A stretch of DNA of 64,000 nucleotides from Amblyomma americanum. Taxonomy: Eukaryota > Arthropoda > Arachnida > Ixodida > Ixodidae. The position numbers were made by a program, and so were the translations under genes. The notes under the pieces were generated by a model. That model searched no databases. It was not told where the DNA came from and saw only the letters and a list, made by a program, of their open reading frames with translations. Shown here piece after piece: positions 35,001 through 47,265 of the stretch. How positions within the stretch are numbered: the first letter of the stretch is position 1; the number at the start of each line of letters is the position of its first letter. The stretch spans positions 114,596,134 through 114,660,133 of the forward strand of contig NC_135498.1 in the NCBI RefSeq assembly GCF_052857255.1, given 5' to 3'.

Positions 35001-35884
35001 CTCCTTTCCAGTGGAAAGCTGGATTCTCTAATCGACACGATGAGAGCACAAAACATTTATAACGCCGTTTGTATCCTGCGCCGCTTTTAGAAAAAATGTA
35101 CTCGTGGTTTTAAGAAATAATCAACGTTACGGAGCAGTTTGCCGCGCTTCAGTATTTGAACCTATTTCCACTCTGTTATTTGCACTTCGCTCATATCTTA
35201 CCGGAATTTATGGCAATGCTCAACAAAGAGACACAGAGACAAATTGTTCGACATATTTAGAATCTCCAGCATATGAATAGTCCGTTCTTTGTTTGAACCT
35301 GCAATTAATAGTATACCTGTTTCCTGGGTACAGAAAATACATCACTAATATTACGCACTTTGTTAACACCCTTCTGCAAGAACACAAAGACCTGGGCGAG
35401 AGCCTGACGGGGGACCCTTTAGTTGCGGAAGGTCTTTTTAGCGAATCTCCGGTCACTGACATTTTCGCTACGAATTCTTGTGCCAAGCTCGGCGCCCTAT
35501 CATCCTTGGGATCAAGCAGTGAAAAACATCAGAAATCAAGCAATAATGGCTGGGTATTCTTTGTAATATTTCTCGTAACAACTAATTGTGCTTTTTCGAT
35601 CCACTGATTCCGTCAAGCCTGTATAACTGCTGTTAGCATTTCTCCAAGATTCGATTGCACTAGATGTGATAGTACACATAAAATACAAACTGCCAGAAGC
35701 CACTAATGACCTCTTGAACATGAAAAATAATAATCTCTTGAACATGTACAGATTTGCAGGTACCTTTTCCTCACGAGTCATTTTTTCCACTGCATTCCTC
35801 CTAATGCTCCCATTCAGTGTTCGCTTCTATCCACAAATTATAAAAATATCTACGGCACTTGATGCTATCTACACTGCCTATTGA
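32086..35884. other. Unannotated AT-rich stretch
   Basis: No gene recognised with confidence. 32750-32860 is an AT-rich run of degenerate TTGTATATTTTTA words. The + frame 35293-35607 (FVNTLLQEHKDLGESLTGDP and beyond) is protein-like but unassigned; see findings. Confidence 0.35.
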
Positions 35885-36362
35885 GCAGACAAGGGAAGGG
35901 AAAAGAGGTGCTCGTTAGGACATACGTTATGACGGAAGCCAACAGTCACCGAAACCAATGTGCATAGGGGGATGTTTTTGTTTTAAATTTGTTGCATTGT
36001 TCACTTGGAAAATAAAACAATGTTATTTTATGGCCTAAAGGCTGTTGATAAGAGAGCAGAAGGAAAAGCAACCATTTGCCGTCGGTGGCATCCGAACCCA
36101 CGACCTCCGAATATCGCGTCCGGTGCTCTATCAACTGAGCTACGGCGACGGCTGTCCACTCTGCTGCTTTCGGGGTATTTATCTGTAGCGTAACCGAACC
36201 TTTAAAGTGGTCACCAGCTCCACCCTCGTTCATAACGGTGGACGTAGTACGTCCTGTAATGCCGCGAATGACGCATAGGAACTTGATCGAAAAATGAGGG
36301 TGGAAGGGGTGCGAGAACCTTCTTGTGATACCTTTGGCATCAAGAGCAACGAGGTCCTCGGG
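35885..36362 (-). mobile_element. tRNA-derived SINE (family 3), minus orientation
   Basis: The minus strand reads an internal tRNA-like unit: GCCGTAGCTCAGTTGATAGA (A-box region), GCACCGGACGCGATATTCGG, then GGTCGTGGGTTCGGATGCCA (B box). It sits at about 36085-36152. A tail follows, matching 36905-37080 and 57120-57290. Upstream sequence (TGATGCCAAAGG, AAGAAGGTTCTCGC on minus) continues to 36362 and has an inverted copy at about 36615. A functional tRNA gene is unlikely because of the shared non-tRNA flanks. Confidence 0.7.
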
Positions 36363-36612
36363 TTTGGAATTCCTCGAAGTTTAGAGCTCGCGGGTTGTGA
36401 TCGCACTGTTAGAATGCGGTTGCTTGTTGTTCTGATTTTTAATCAATTATCTTTAAAATAGTTACCCTAATCATCTCCCACTGACAAACAACAAAAAGTG
36501 TATGTATTAAAATCTCCGCTATGCTGCTTGATTTCGGTGACCCTTGGCTTCCGTCATGTATGTCCCTTCTTTTCTGTTCTTATTTTCCCTTTTGTTGTCT
36601 GCTCAATAGCTA
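36363..36612 (+). mobile_element. Family-3 SINE tail, plus orientation
   Basis: A degraded B box (GCGGGTTGTGATCGCA) is followed by the family tail: TAATCATCTCCCACTGACAA, CTGCTTGATTTCGGTGACCC and TTGGCTTCCGTCATGT. It is wedged between an inverted pair of family-3 copies. Confidence 0.6.
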
Positions 36613-37085
36613 ACGAGGCCCTCGAGTCTGGCAGTCTTGATGCCAAAGGCAGCTAAGAAGGTTCTTGCGCAGCTTCCGCCATCAAAGTCGACCACGTTCC
36701 CACGTGGAACACGGGGTAATTCAGGGCGTACTACGTCTGCCACAATGAACGATGGTGGCGCTGGTGAACACTATCATCTTTAGGTAACACTACACATAAA
36801 TACCCCTAAAATTAGAAGATTGAACAGTCGTCACCGTAGCTCTTTAATAAAGCACCGGACGCGAAATTCGCTGGTCGTGGGTTCGGATCCCACAAGTGGC
36901 ATGTGGTTGTTTTTCTTCTGGTTTCTGATTAACTTACTTCAAAATATTTACCCTGTTAAGCTCCCATTGATGACCACCGCAAATTATATGTATAAAGATA
37001 CCCTATGCTGTTTTGTTTCACTGACTGTTGACTTCCGTAATCTATGTCATAACGAGGCCCTCTTTTCCCTCCCCTTGACTGCTTA
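36613..37085 (+). mobile_element. tRNA-derived SINE (family 3), plus orientation
   Basis: The left edge CGAGGCCCTCGAGTCTGGC and AAGAAGGTTCTTGCGC is the inverted counterpart of 36310-36362. The tRNA-like unit follows at about 36830-36900 (CACCGTAGCTC, GCACCGGACGCGAAATTCG, CGTGGGTTCGGATCCCA). The tail ends near CATAACGAGGCCCTCTTTTC. Confidence 0.75.
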
Positions 37086-40000
37086 TTATGTTGGCAGGCA
37101 GTGCGACGATTGGCCGATTCTTCTAAATATTCATAAGTTCGTGCTCCTTAATGTAAGAAGATGATACGAACATCTCGTGGCACCCGATGAAGGCCTCCTA
37201 TAAACAGCATCACTTAATTGCACTGAAGCAACAGTTCTTTTTAAGGAAAGGCCTCCAGCTCACGTAACCTGTGCAAAAACCTACTGGCTCATAACACACT
37301 CATATCGTTATTACTAAAATATGCTAATAATATTAGGTATCTTGCTAATAAATTAAAAAAATGTAGAAGCGATCTTTGTTGAATATAGACACACTGTCCT
37401 AAAATATTGCTCAGTGATGCCGGGAACGATAGTTATAATAATTGAGTAATTACTTATTAGCATCCAGCCCAGCGCCGCCACACCCAAAATTCTTGGCAAA
37501 AGGATTTTTGAACAGAAAAGAGTTTATGAACCCAATTTTTTCATATTATGTAAGATTTCAGTTTGACAATCAATATACCCAGAGACCACTCAACAGCAGT
37601 CTTGAGTACTTTTTTTTGCTATTAACGTTTTTGCTATCCTCAAAAGCGTTCTCCCATACGTTTCCTTAGTCTTAACTATTCGATGCGGTCGATGGAAACA
37701 CGTTAACACAATGGTTTTGCTACACATCGGAAGAAAAAAACATTACCTTGAATATTACCATAAGACTATAATACAATTTTTAAAAATTCAGAATGTTCGT
37801 CCGAGAACGTTGGAGAATGTAGGAAATCTATACTGCTCCCACAGAAGCTTCGTAGTTAACGAAAAATTCGTCCTGGTGTGGCTTTGCATCCCGAGACGAC
37901 CGATTTACCGTGCCACTCTCTCCACCAACTCAGCTAACCGGGACGACTAGCATTCTGTACTCCGCCTCGGGGCACTGTCCTAAACACGTTTACAATATCC
38001 ACTCCAATATCTACTCCACAATTGCCCCAACATTTGATCAAAATCGGTACATATTAGTACAAACCGAGATAAACGGGCCTGGTCAGAATTTCTCTTTCAA
38101 CTTATTCACGGTCAAGTAAACAGTGACCCTTTGAAGTACATCTCTTTTACACCACCAGAACAACCTGCCATAAACACCTGAACACACCCTACCGCTCGCG
38201 CACAGATGAATTTGCTAATTTGCTCTATATATTTTCTGGTTCCTTCAGTATTTACAGATTAAAACATCCTTCAGTCACCAACTGGCGAGCAGTAAGCAAC
38301 TTAATAATTCTTGTTTAAATGAATTACACGCATCAGAGTTTTCATGATTTATAACAAAATTTTTATTTTCCGAGAAAGAAATATGACTGTTTAAATACAC
38401 TTAGCTTCTTATTGTGTCATATTTCGCGAATTCCGCTTGTTTGTAACTACACAAGCATGAATCTTACTCGCTGTTTGAGTTCACTTCAAATCAACTTTCA
38501 CTTGACATGTTTTAAATAGAATCTTGTATTTTTATTTTTTGTATTGTGCAACGGATCGCTTCGCGTCATGCGGCGAATTAGGCCGCGCATCGTAAAGAGA
38601 GGTAGAAGAATAGCTAGAAAACTTCTCCTCCTGGATCCCGCAGGTGCTCTTTTGAAAAAAGTGCTTCGCACATCCAGCAAGCGGTTGGTACTGTCTCGTG
38701 ATCGACAAAAATAGGCGCATGTACCCATTCCCTGAACGTAGATAAATCTGATGTAACTTGGTGCATAAAGGTGGTATTGTGTGTGCAAATAATATTGCCG
38801 GCATGCTATGTGTACTGCAAATTATGATGGAACTTCTTCCCAGAGAACAAGGAATTTCACTAGTCGTTTGTAATAAAAGTCTTGATCACCTCTGCCTCGG
38901 AAGCTGCGTGTACAGTCCACCATGTAAGTAAATCGCTAATGTTTCTTTAACCCGGCTCATCGTCCCTTCGGCGCCCACTACCCGACTTCCCAATTACTGA
39001 GGCACAACTTTTCTGCTAGTCACACGCCACTGCTGAGGTCACAAACCTCAGTGGCCTGTTGCAACATTCTCATATTTCTAATAAAACGTAACGTCAGTGT
39101 AGCGCGCGTCGCTTTAGCTCATTGTTACCGCATTTTCGAACATCTGAGATAGTAACGCGGGCGTGCGGGATAGCAGCTGCGTCATAAGTATGTAGCAGCG
39201 ACGAAAGGGTGCACTAGTAAGGAATAGTTCATTCGCTCTCCTCTCTGCCATTCCTTGCATCCGTTGGCGATTTGCAATACGTCGCTTTTAAACACCTCAT
39301 CGCTGCGACTGCTTATTAATGCTTATGTCTCTTTAACCTTCAATATGTAGCTGTAAGTAGTTTTTATTACAGTGTTTCCCAACCTCGGTAACTAAAGAGT
39401 TCGTCCCTGTCGCCTCATGGTCTTTTATTGATAAAATTTCCTAAAGCAGCTCTCTTTCCTCTGCGCAACCTTGCAATAATTTGCGTACCCATTCCTTAAC
39501 AGTGGTTGTGCGCCGACAACCCTCGTAAACAGAATGCGATTTACGCCATACTGACATTTAGCGCACTCCTTGAAAACCTAAAATGGACGACACAACCACA
39601 TATGACAATCTGCAGAGCGCTAACACTCCTTAGATGTAAAGGTGCGGTCAGAAGTAACCTCAGTATGCAGCCGATCTGAGAACTCCACTCAACTGAACAA
39701 CTCGCGCATTCAATGTTTTCTCAAACGTGAAAGCCTCACTGCAACACTAGTAGATGGTCTGCGGTGGACTGCATACGAAGCCAGCGAAAAACGCCTCTAA
39801 ATTTTTTACTTCTTGTCGCGTTTTAACATTGGCAAGGCAGAAGACGCGTCTTATTATTTCGACTTCTACACTCACCGTCGCATCCTTGTGCTGAATGCGT
39901 AACTTAAGAAGGAGCTGCTCTCTTTCCGTCCGCACGACATTAGTATTTCCGCATCAGCAGTTCCCGTGTAAGCGAATCCCAAGCGGCCCAGCAGACTTCA

Positions 40001-40318
40001 TGATTTGGGTACCAAGTTGTTGCAGAGCCTTCTAGGGCTAAAAAAAAGCTGACCTTAATCAGGAAATCTCCGTTGTTGACTACAGCCACCCATTGGTACT
40101 GGTGGAGCTATTCTTCAGGGTGTTGCCTAGTGAGCCATTAAGTTGGGCGGCACTCAAGGCTGCTACAGAACCGGATCTGGAACTGCAGGCCGAGTTATAG
40201 CCGATGACGAGGCATCCCGTACCCAGTAGTAATCGAGGCATCCGCTAGTAATGACCAGATAGTAATGACGAGGCATCCCGTAGCAATCCCCGCTCAGACG
40301 GCCGGCTTTGGAGACCAA
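37086..40318. other. Mostly unannotated stretch
   Basis: No gene recognised. At about 37885-37950 the minus strand resembles a tRNA-like head (GTCCCGGTTAGCTGAGTTGG), possibly an old SINE head. It lacks a convincing B box. 40200-40300 contains a short direct repeat (GACGAGGCATCCCGTA twice). Confidence 0.4.
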
Positions 40319-40612
40319 GCCCGCTGCGGTGGCTCAGTGGTTAGGGCGCTCGGCTACTGATCCGGAGCACCCGGGTTCGAACCCGAACGCGGCGGCTGCG
40401 TTTCGATGGAGGCGAAACGCTAAGCCGCCTGTGTGCTGTGCGATGTCAGTGCACGTTAAAGATCCCCAGATTATTCCGGAGCCCTCCACGATGGCCCCTA
40501 TTTCTTTTTTTTTCTCTCACTCACTCCTTTATCCCTTCCTTTGCGGCGTGATTCACGTGTCCGCCGAGATATGAGACAGATACTGCGCCATTTCTTCTCC
40601 GCTAAAACGAAT
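40319..40612 (+). mobile_element. tRNA-derived SINE (family 1, Ruka-like), full length
   Basis: The best copy in the window. It has a Pol III internal promoter with A box TGGCTCAGTGG (40330-40340) and B box GGTTCGAACCC (40374-40384). The tRNA-unrelated body follows (GTGCTGTGCGATGTCAGTGC, ACGTTAAAGATCCCCAG, TTATTCCGGAGCCCTCCA), then the pyrimidine-rich region and the 3' part (GATATGAGACAGATACTGCG). The tail is of TTTCATTTTCATTT type. Mobility would depend on a LINE in trans. Confidence 0.92.
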
Positions 40613-41540
40613 TTTCATTTTCATTTCATTTTCTGGAGACGGCGGCTCCTTCGCAGTTTTTCTTCGGTGGCTTTCTTTATGCCCGCCTCCTGGGAACGGC
40701 TGCGGCTGCTTGAGCGACTGTCGGGGGTGACGGCGAGAAGTACATCTGGCACCCAGCACATCTACAAGATGTCACATGGTGGTGAGAGCACTGTGGATGA
40801 TGGACAAGTCGACTGAAATGTTTCCTAACTGAACTCTGTATTGGGGCTCAGTAGTGTGGACAGACAGATGAGGAAATGGCGGTGGCGATAGCAATGAGCG
40901 GGCTCAGTGGGCGTCGAGGAGGAGATTTAACGCTGTTCGCGGCCTAGCTCAATTTCAAGCCCTCCAAAATTTTCAGATAAAGCGCAAAAAACGAGCACCA
41001 CAATCTTGAACAATGGAGGAACAGTTGTGTGTAACTGCAATCATTCGAAATAACGGGTTAACTGCGATAAAAGGGTGATACAGCAGGAAGAAACAAATAC
41101 GACACAGCGCTGCCAAGGGTCGTATGTACTTCTTGCTGCTTTCGTTTTTTTTTCCCGAAGTTAGCTCCTTAGAGTAATATGTTCCGTCAAGCCCGGAAAA
41201 TCTTGTTTGATAATTCGAGATAAACGTGAGCATATCTGGCACTGCAAGGAACGCTATAAATCCGCGGACCACTAGCTTTGTGCCTGAACAAAGATAACAT
41301 GCCTCAGCCGCAATATGATCGCGTATGGCACACTGTCTATAGAATTGGGATTGTTCAGACATCCTTGCCCCCGCTTACTGGGTTTACCATTGCCCTGGCC
41401 CGACAACATGTGGCTACAAATGGCGCTATCTTCACACTAGGACTGCTTCGACGGCGCCTCTCGTGAGCCTTGAGAGAGAAAAAGATGCCTGCGAGTTTTG
41501 GCCTCGGATGTTGGAAATACCATATATAGCTAGTGCTTCT
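40613..41540. other. Unannotated stretch
   Basis: No gene recognised. Confidence 0.4.
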
Positions 41541-41544
41541 GTGC

Positions 41545-41685
41545 AGACAGGGGTAGAGAAAAGAAGTGCTCGTTTTGACGTACGTGACGGAAGCCACTAG
41601 TGACCGAAAACAAGGAGCATAGGGGACATTTATTTCATTCATTTTTCTCTGTTGACTACTTCGAAATTAAGGGTTATCATTTTCT
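41545..41685 (-). mobile_element. Family-3 SINE tail fragment
   Basis: The + strand has AGTGCTCGTTTTGACGTACG, GACGGAAGCCACTAGTGACC, AACAAGGAGCATAGGGGACA and a following T-rich run, the complement of the family-3 tail. Confidence 0.65.
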
Positions 41686-41949
41686 GGCTTAAAGGTATTA
41701 GAACAGAAAGCGTTAAGTTATGTAATCAGCGGTCATTACATTTCATAACTTAGCGATTTGGCGACTGCATGACGTTGCCCCATTTTAGCTGTTTTATACT
41801 CTTCGCCATTGGCGCCGATAATGATAACGTCACCATATAAATATACGAGGCGAACGCAGTTCAGTTTCTTCAGTCGAAGGCAAGTCCGCGGCCGAAACGT
41901 GAAGAAAAATACAGTGGTTTCTTCCGCACGTCTGTTAATTTTCTTTCAA

Positions 41950-42148
<199 letters not shown>

Positions 42149-42305
42149 CCAACTCCTTAAGAAGAGGAAGACGACCCCTGTAACCGCAGTCTTGAGAAAG
42201 GACAGGCTCTGTCCGAAACGTCGACTCAAAATAAATCTATGGCTAAGTGAAGCGTTTTCAACTTTGAATTTTTGCCTCTAGCAACCAAATACGTTTATCT
42301 TTCTA

Positions 42306-42308
<3 letters not shown>

Positions 42309-42395
<87 letters not shown>
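42309..42395. repeat. (TA)n microsatellite
   Basis: An uninterrupted TA repeat of about 87 bp, directly followed by a family-3 SINE tail. Confidence 0.98.
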
Positions 42396-42398
<3 letters not shown>

Positions 42399-42500
42399 AA
42401 GGGAGCCAACAGTCACCGAAACCAAGGTGCATAGGGGAACGTTATTATTATTATTATTATTATTATTAATATTATTTTAAATGTGTTGTGCTTATCAGTG
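42396..42500 (-). mobile_element. Family-3 SINE tail fragment with (TTA)n
   Basis: GGAGCCAACAGTCACCGAAA and CCAAGGTGCATAGGGGAACG are the complement of the family-3 tail. A TTA repeat at 42442-42475 replaces the usual T-rich run. Confidence 0.7.
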
Positions 42501-42563
42501 GGATAATATTACTTACATTATAAATCTCTTATATATATACATATATATATTATTTTTTTTCGA

Positions 42564-42615
42564 GGACTGTAGGCTCCCTTCATGAGTTTGTCAACCGGGC
42601 CCCTCATTTCCTTTA
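42564..42615 (+). mobile_element. Family-3 SINE tail end, plus orientation
   Basis: GGCTCCCTTCATGAGTTTGT and CAACCGGGCCCCTCATTTCC match the outermost end of the family-3 tail in the opposite orientation to the fragment at 42396. Confidence 0.45.
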
Positions 42616-42618
42616 CCT

Positions 42619-42622
<4 letters not shown>

Positions 42623-42663
<41 letters not shown>
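42623..42663. repeat. (TA)n microsatellite
   Basis: An uninterrupted TA repeat of about 41 bp immediately after a family-3 SINE end. Confidence 0.97.
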
Positions 42664-42665
<2 letters not shown>

Positions 42666-43833
42666 TATTTTATTTCCTCCTGTTCGAACCTCTCGTTTCC
42701 GCCGAAGGAAGATTCCCCCAATAATAATTCTTGTCGGCGCCCCCTTTTTTTCCTTGCGGACAACTCACTCTATCCGCACCCGCGGTTTCTAATCTCCACT
42801 TTCTCCTTCTTTCCTTCTTTTTCTCCTCTTTTTCCATTTTTTCGTCGGTTCATTTGTCCACCGTCCTCTTTTCCCTCAGTCGAAAGAAGGAGTCTGGTTG
42901 CTCGCTGTTTATCCCATGCCGACCACCGCTGCTGCTCAAACTGGATTGCAGTCTTGAACCTGGCAGTATTCTCGCCGCGAAAGCATAAACACTATCGAGC
43001 TCCTACGGTGACGAGGACTCTCAAAAATGAAAGAAATGAACGCCTATGACCGCTGCACCAAGGTTGCTAATCTCCGGACGTATTAGGTCTGCAGGGTACA
43101 TAATTCAGACATATGAAGTGTAAATCGTTTTTCGCCGATTTCTTCCAACGCTGAAGTTATAACTTATATTCTAAAAAAAAATTTAAATTTCTGTCCGGGT
43201 TGTTGAATGCAATATCACCAGTGCTAAAAAGCGCATAAAATCTGTGTTACTGGGTGTTCAAATGTGAGTTATTCCGGTTTCTTTATTTTACCTCCACCGT
43301 GAGATGTACGCGCAAGGACTCCAATCTTTTTGAGACATACTGAGGAGGAGGAATAGATAGGCCTTTGATTACGCGAACAGACAGCGGCATAGGCTCTTAA
43401 TTTAGCTGAGAAGCAGCCATCTTTGGCAATAAATCTCCGTGTATGGCTCCGCCTTCTGCGATTCTGCTTTTTAATATTTTACACAAATGTTTTAATGCCC
43501 GGCTTATTCATTGCATCGGTGCTCCAACAAACAAATATTCGCATTTAGTTCCGTGTCGCCGATCAGCGTGGCGCTCCTGCTTTTTCTGCTCTTGGCGACT
43601 TTTCTCTACCTAACTCGCAATTTCTCGATTAAATACATATTATCGATTAAAATTTTGCTCCTGCACCATCAGTTGGTGGTCACTGCGGTGCGGTCTAGCA
43701 TTGCCACATGTTAATGACCGTAATGGCAAATTGTGATCATTAACTAAATAATAGAAGTAAAGAAACGTTTTTGGAATCTTTTATATAAGTAATCTATGAA
43801 CCAACAATCTGTTTCTTGTTTCTATTTCTTCAG
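42664..43833. other. Upstream region of the mini-exon gene; nothing specific seen
   Basis: A pyrimidine-rich segment at 42770-42870 is followed by AT-rich sequence. A good acceptor (TTCTATTTCTTCAG) at 43820-43833 implies a non-coding 5' exon somewhere upstream, which I could not place, so no promoter is called. Confidence 0.35.
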
Positions 43834-43891
43834 GCCATGAAGACCGTGTTTCTCGCTTTGGTTTGCTTTTGCGGATTTCAGCAAGTGTACA
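43834..43891 (+). CDS. Signal-peptide exon of a putative secreted protein (mini-exon gene)
   Basis: The acceptor TTTCTTCAG|GCC lies 3 bases before ATG 43837, and a consensus donor ACA|GTGAGT follows at 43892. The exon encodes MKTVFLALVCFCGFQQVY plus the first base of a split codon (phase 1). This is a textbook secretory signal: one basic residue, then a hydrophobic core. Such separate signal exons are common in small secreted arthropod proteins. The coding part is 55 nt. The phase matches all five mini-exons downstream (47230, 53836, 55057, 56321, 58570), the main reason for joining them in one gene. The very large first intron and lack of transcript evidence are weaknesses. Confidence 0.6.
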
Positions 43892-46800
43892 GTGAGTACA
43901 GTTTCTTGCTGATTTCGCTGCTCAAAACGACGTAATAATGATGACCTAAATTATCTAAGATACTTAGTGCAGGTGTCTCAAAAGTAAGTCTGAGCTGGCG
44001 AGTGGAGGCAGACTTGCCCTGCGGTGTGCTCTGAGGTTGGATGCGCCTGTACACAAGCTGCGCACGCCATGGCGCACTGAGCAGTGCTATAACTTTGCTG
44101 TGGAGGTTAATATCGTCTCAGCGAAGGATCACATTTTTTCTCTTGAGACTCATGCTTAATTTTATTTTTGTGCCACCTATACATGAATGGTGCAACGTGG
44201 ACTTCCGCGAGACCTGCAGAAGCAGTTCTCGGCGTTAGACCTTCAAGGAGAAATACACTATTAGCAACAAAAAACCATCTCGTTTTATAAAAGACTTTGT
44301 AATTATGACCTGTAATCGCCCCGGAGAATAAGCAGTTTCAAATAGATTCGCAGTATCAGTATACCCGATTTAACTGGTATAGAATATGCGGCAACTATCC
44401 GACGATGCCTTCAGTTTAATTGACACAAAAATAAGATACCAGCAAAAATTTTTACCTATTTATTTTAGTAGCGTAGGACACAAATATTAGTAGGACACAA
44501 ATATTGTTCTGAAGGAAACGTCCAAATAACTGCCCGAAATTCAGCAAACACATTGATAGGTACAACGCTACACGTAATTCTAAACGTAGGTGCGCGAGCT
44601 AAGTAGAAAATTTAGAAGCGCAAAGTTACGAGGTCATCAAAACTTTAAAAAACTTACTACGTGCATCATGATATGTAAGAGGTTGAAAGTCCACATTGTA
44701 GAAAAGATGAAAAACAAATAATACGTCACTGGCAGAGCATACATACAGGATAGGATAACATAAACTGCAAATGACTAGGCAGTGAAACAAGAAAATGACA
44801 ATAACATGTAAGAAATTCATCCACTGCGATGCACCCAGAACATTTCGATTTTGCGCGTTCAGTAGTCAACCAGGCACACAAAGAGGATTATCATTACGGG
44901 AAGGTGGACACGGTACGAGGACTGGTACCTTGACAGCCTACGTAACTGGAGAAAGTAGCAGTATTGAGCGTACAGACACATCAATTTAATGGACCACGTT
45001 AAAATGATACTACTGCTAAAGAAAGCTACAAATGCGTGTTAGACCGTTGTCATTTATTCTACCATACGACTGTCTTGATCGTAGTGTTATGTGTCCGCTG
45101 TTGGCCTCTTCATGCGCTTCCGCTGTCGCGCCTCTACTGGCATGCCTCTACAGTAGCAATCGTCGTCCTCACATCTGATTATTTCTCTCTGAGCGCAAAT
45201 CTCCGCTACTGCTACGACAATTGTCAAACCCACTGCTTAACTTAAGCGCATTTTTATCAGCCCCTTCTCCTCAGCCAACAGCAGTCCATATATTTAAATA
45301 CGTTCATTTGTTTTTTTGCAGAGCTACCTCCACATTTCAAGGCAAAAATGCAACTAGAGCACACAGTGAAAGGAATCAAGGAATGACACCCGCTAAGCAG
45401 ATTGCATATAAATGCGCTCCCACTACATTTTTATGAACTAATATTACTCCGTACCACTAGAATTAAAAAAAAAGTGTGTTGGCTTCCAGAAAGCCAGTCT
45501 GTACGTAATTCAGATGTTTCACAAAACATCAGTGGTAGAAATGTGTAAAAATTTTGCGCAGGCTATATACCTTTTCTTCGCTGCACAAAGCACACTATCC
45601 CAACACTGCGAACACAGAGTGTGTAGTTGTAGGCCATCTGATAGTCGAAAATGCATATCCTTTGTGGTTTAAAAGAAACTCGTACTACACACATTGCGCT
45701 GCGGCAGCTTTGTCTTGCAAATCTAAGACGAACCTTCTACTTCTTATTAGATCATGCTGCAGTTTTCTGATGTAGAACGAAAAATCGAAAGAATAGTACA
45801 CTAAGATATTGGTCTGTGAAAACGCTGTCGCATGCCCCGTTAGAATATAGCGAAGGAGAAGCAAACCGAGGACAGGGAAATGTATATTATCATAACAATA
45901 TTTCTGCCTGAAAAAAAGCTTGTGATATTCTTGTCAATCATTCGGTCAGCGCCAACAAGATATTTTTCGCTTTATTTGATTACTGCTCATTGCCACGCAA
46001 TGCGCTCCTCGGTCTTCACTCGAAGCGGAAATAGTCCTAACGGTATATGACTCAGCTTGTATCGTATGAAACGCGAGTCGCTGTAAACGCCAGCGAGGAC
46101 ACCTCAAACAATGCAAGTATCCACATGACACTTATTCATGAATATCAATGAACGGATGTCATCGCATCATCTTCCGCGAAGAAAAAACTCTGAATAGAGG
46201 CCTGTACGCGCGTGAAACTTCGGCTGCCCATGCGTGGATGCGACGGATATTCACCCCTGTTTTCATAACGACACATGCGCTCAGGTATAATTTCAAGGTT
46301 GCGCAGATCGCGAACGCGGTTTGCGCTCAAAACATTTTTGATAGTTTAACCCTTGGTACACTGGAATAAGTAGTACCCTTCATGTGAGCGCCAACTTCGG
46401 GAACACATCAGAGACAGAGAAGCACGCCACCTTCATCAGTGACGCGTCCACAGAACAAGGTCAGCTCTGGCTAACACTCACATAAATGACAGCACAATGT
46501 GTATCAGTTACTAGTATGCAAGACACGCTCTTAATTCGCAAAATAAATCAGATTATTATTCGTATTCTACAAATTTCACGCATAAGCAGTGGCCACATGA
46601 TCGCTCTTACTTTCCATCTAATGCTCGTTGCGAGAAAAGTTTCTCTGTACTGGCACCGCGTGCGATAACGAGCTATCATATGCGTCGAGCCTTCTCTGAA
46701 GCTACTTCTGTACTCAAATAAACTGCGAGCTGCACTTTGGAAGAGTAAAAGAAATGCAATTGTTTTCTTCCCAATATTCTTATTATGTTTATTCTCATAC

Positions 46801-47229
46801 GCACAGTGAAAATAGGTCTTTATTACAGAATATTCAGGAATTCGTTGCGGTTTTTATCTCCTTTCACAACACGCTTCGTCAGCATAATGAAAAGACATAA
46901 AATACTTTTGGGGTTGGAAAATGTCTGTAAGTCTAGCTTTGAACAAAAAGGTACAACATGATGACACGTTGAAATGCCTTAATACGAGCAAGTGAAATAG
47001 TGACTGTTTTTCTTTCAGCATAACTGATCTTGCCTTTCGAAGTGAAGGCCTGATGAATGAATGCCGTAATAAAATCATACACGGGAAGCTTATTATCAAT
47101 TTTAAGTATCATTCCGACCGTCAAACTGCTGTGAAAATTCTCCGCATGGGCCTCTCCGCCACTAGAGCACTTCCAGACTGCATCTGTTATGGTTTTATTC
47201 AAAATTATGTTTTCTTTCTTCCATTTTAG
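43892..47229 (+). other. Putative intron 1 of the mini-exon gene
   Basis: Contains weak exon-like pieces: an acceptor at 44867 (TTTTGCGCGTTCAG), a strong one at about 45319 (CATTTGTTTTTTTGCAG) and one near 45558. None pairs with a good donor in the right phase except possibly 45559-45615, which would be 57 nt, phase 1-1, with the poor donor GTGTGT. No repeats recognised. Confidence 0.3.
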
Positions 47230-47265
47230 ACTCTGTTTTACGCATTCAAGACAGTTCATCCAAAG
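47230..47265 (+). CDS. Mini-exon 2 (36 nt, phase 1-1)
   Basis: A very strong acceptor (TTTTCTTTCTTCCATTTTAG) and donor (AAAG|GTGAGC) enclose exactly 36 nt. Reading in phase 1 gives SVLRIQDSSSK flanked by split codons. It has no Cys and is polar and Ser-rich. It is the only mini-exon here without a duplicated partner. Confidence 0.5.

Noticed and set aside
36085..36152. tRNA-like unit (minus) with A and B boxes; similar units at 36830 and 57275
   Set aside because: Shared non-tRNA flanks show they are SINE copies, the stem positions do not pair well, and no terminator follows.
37885..37950. tRNA-like sequence on the minus strand
   Set aside because: A-box-like part only, no convincing B box or cloverleaf; mentioned only in the stretch note.
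44867..44920. Possible exon with a protein-like reading (VNQAHKEDYHYGKVDT)
   Set aside because: Acceptor is acceptable, but no donor gives the phase 1-1 pattern; donor options end in other phases.
45319..45362. Possible exon after a very strong acceptor (TTTGTTTTTTTGCAG)
   Set aside because: The only donor (GTGAAA) is weak and gives 44 nt, out of phase; otherwise a stop follows quickly.
45559..45615. Possible 57-nt phase 1-1 exon
   Set aside because: Weak pyrimidine tract and donor GTGTGT; too uncertain.
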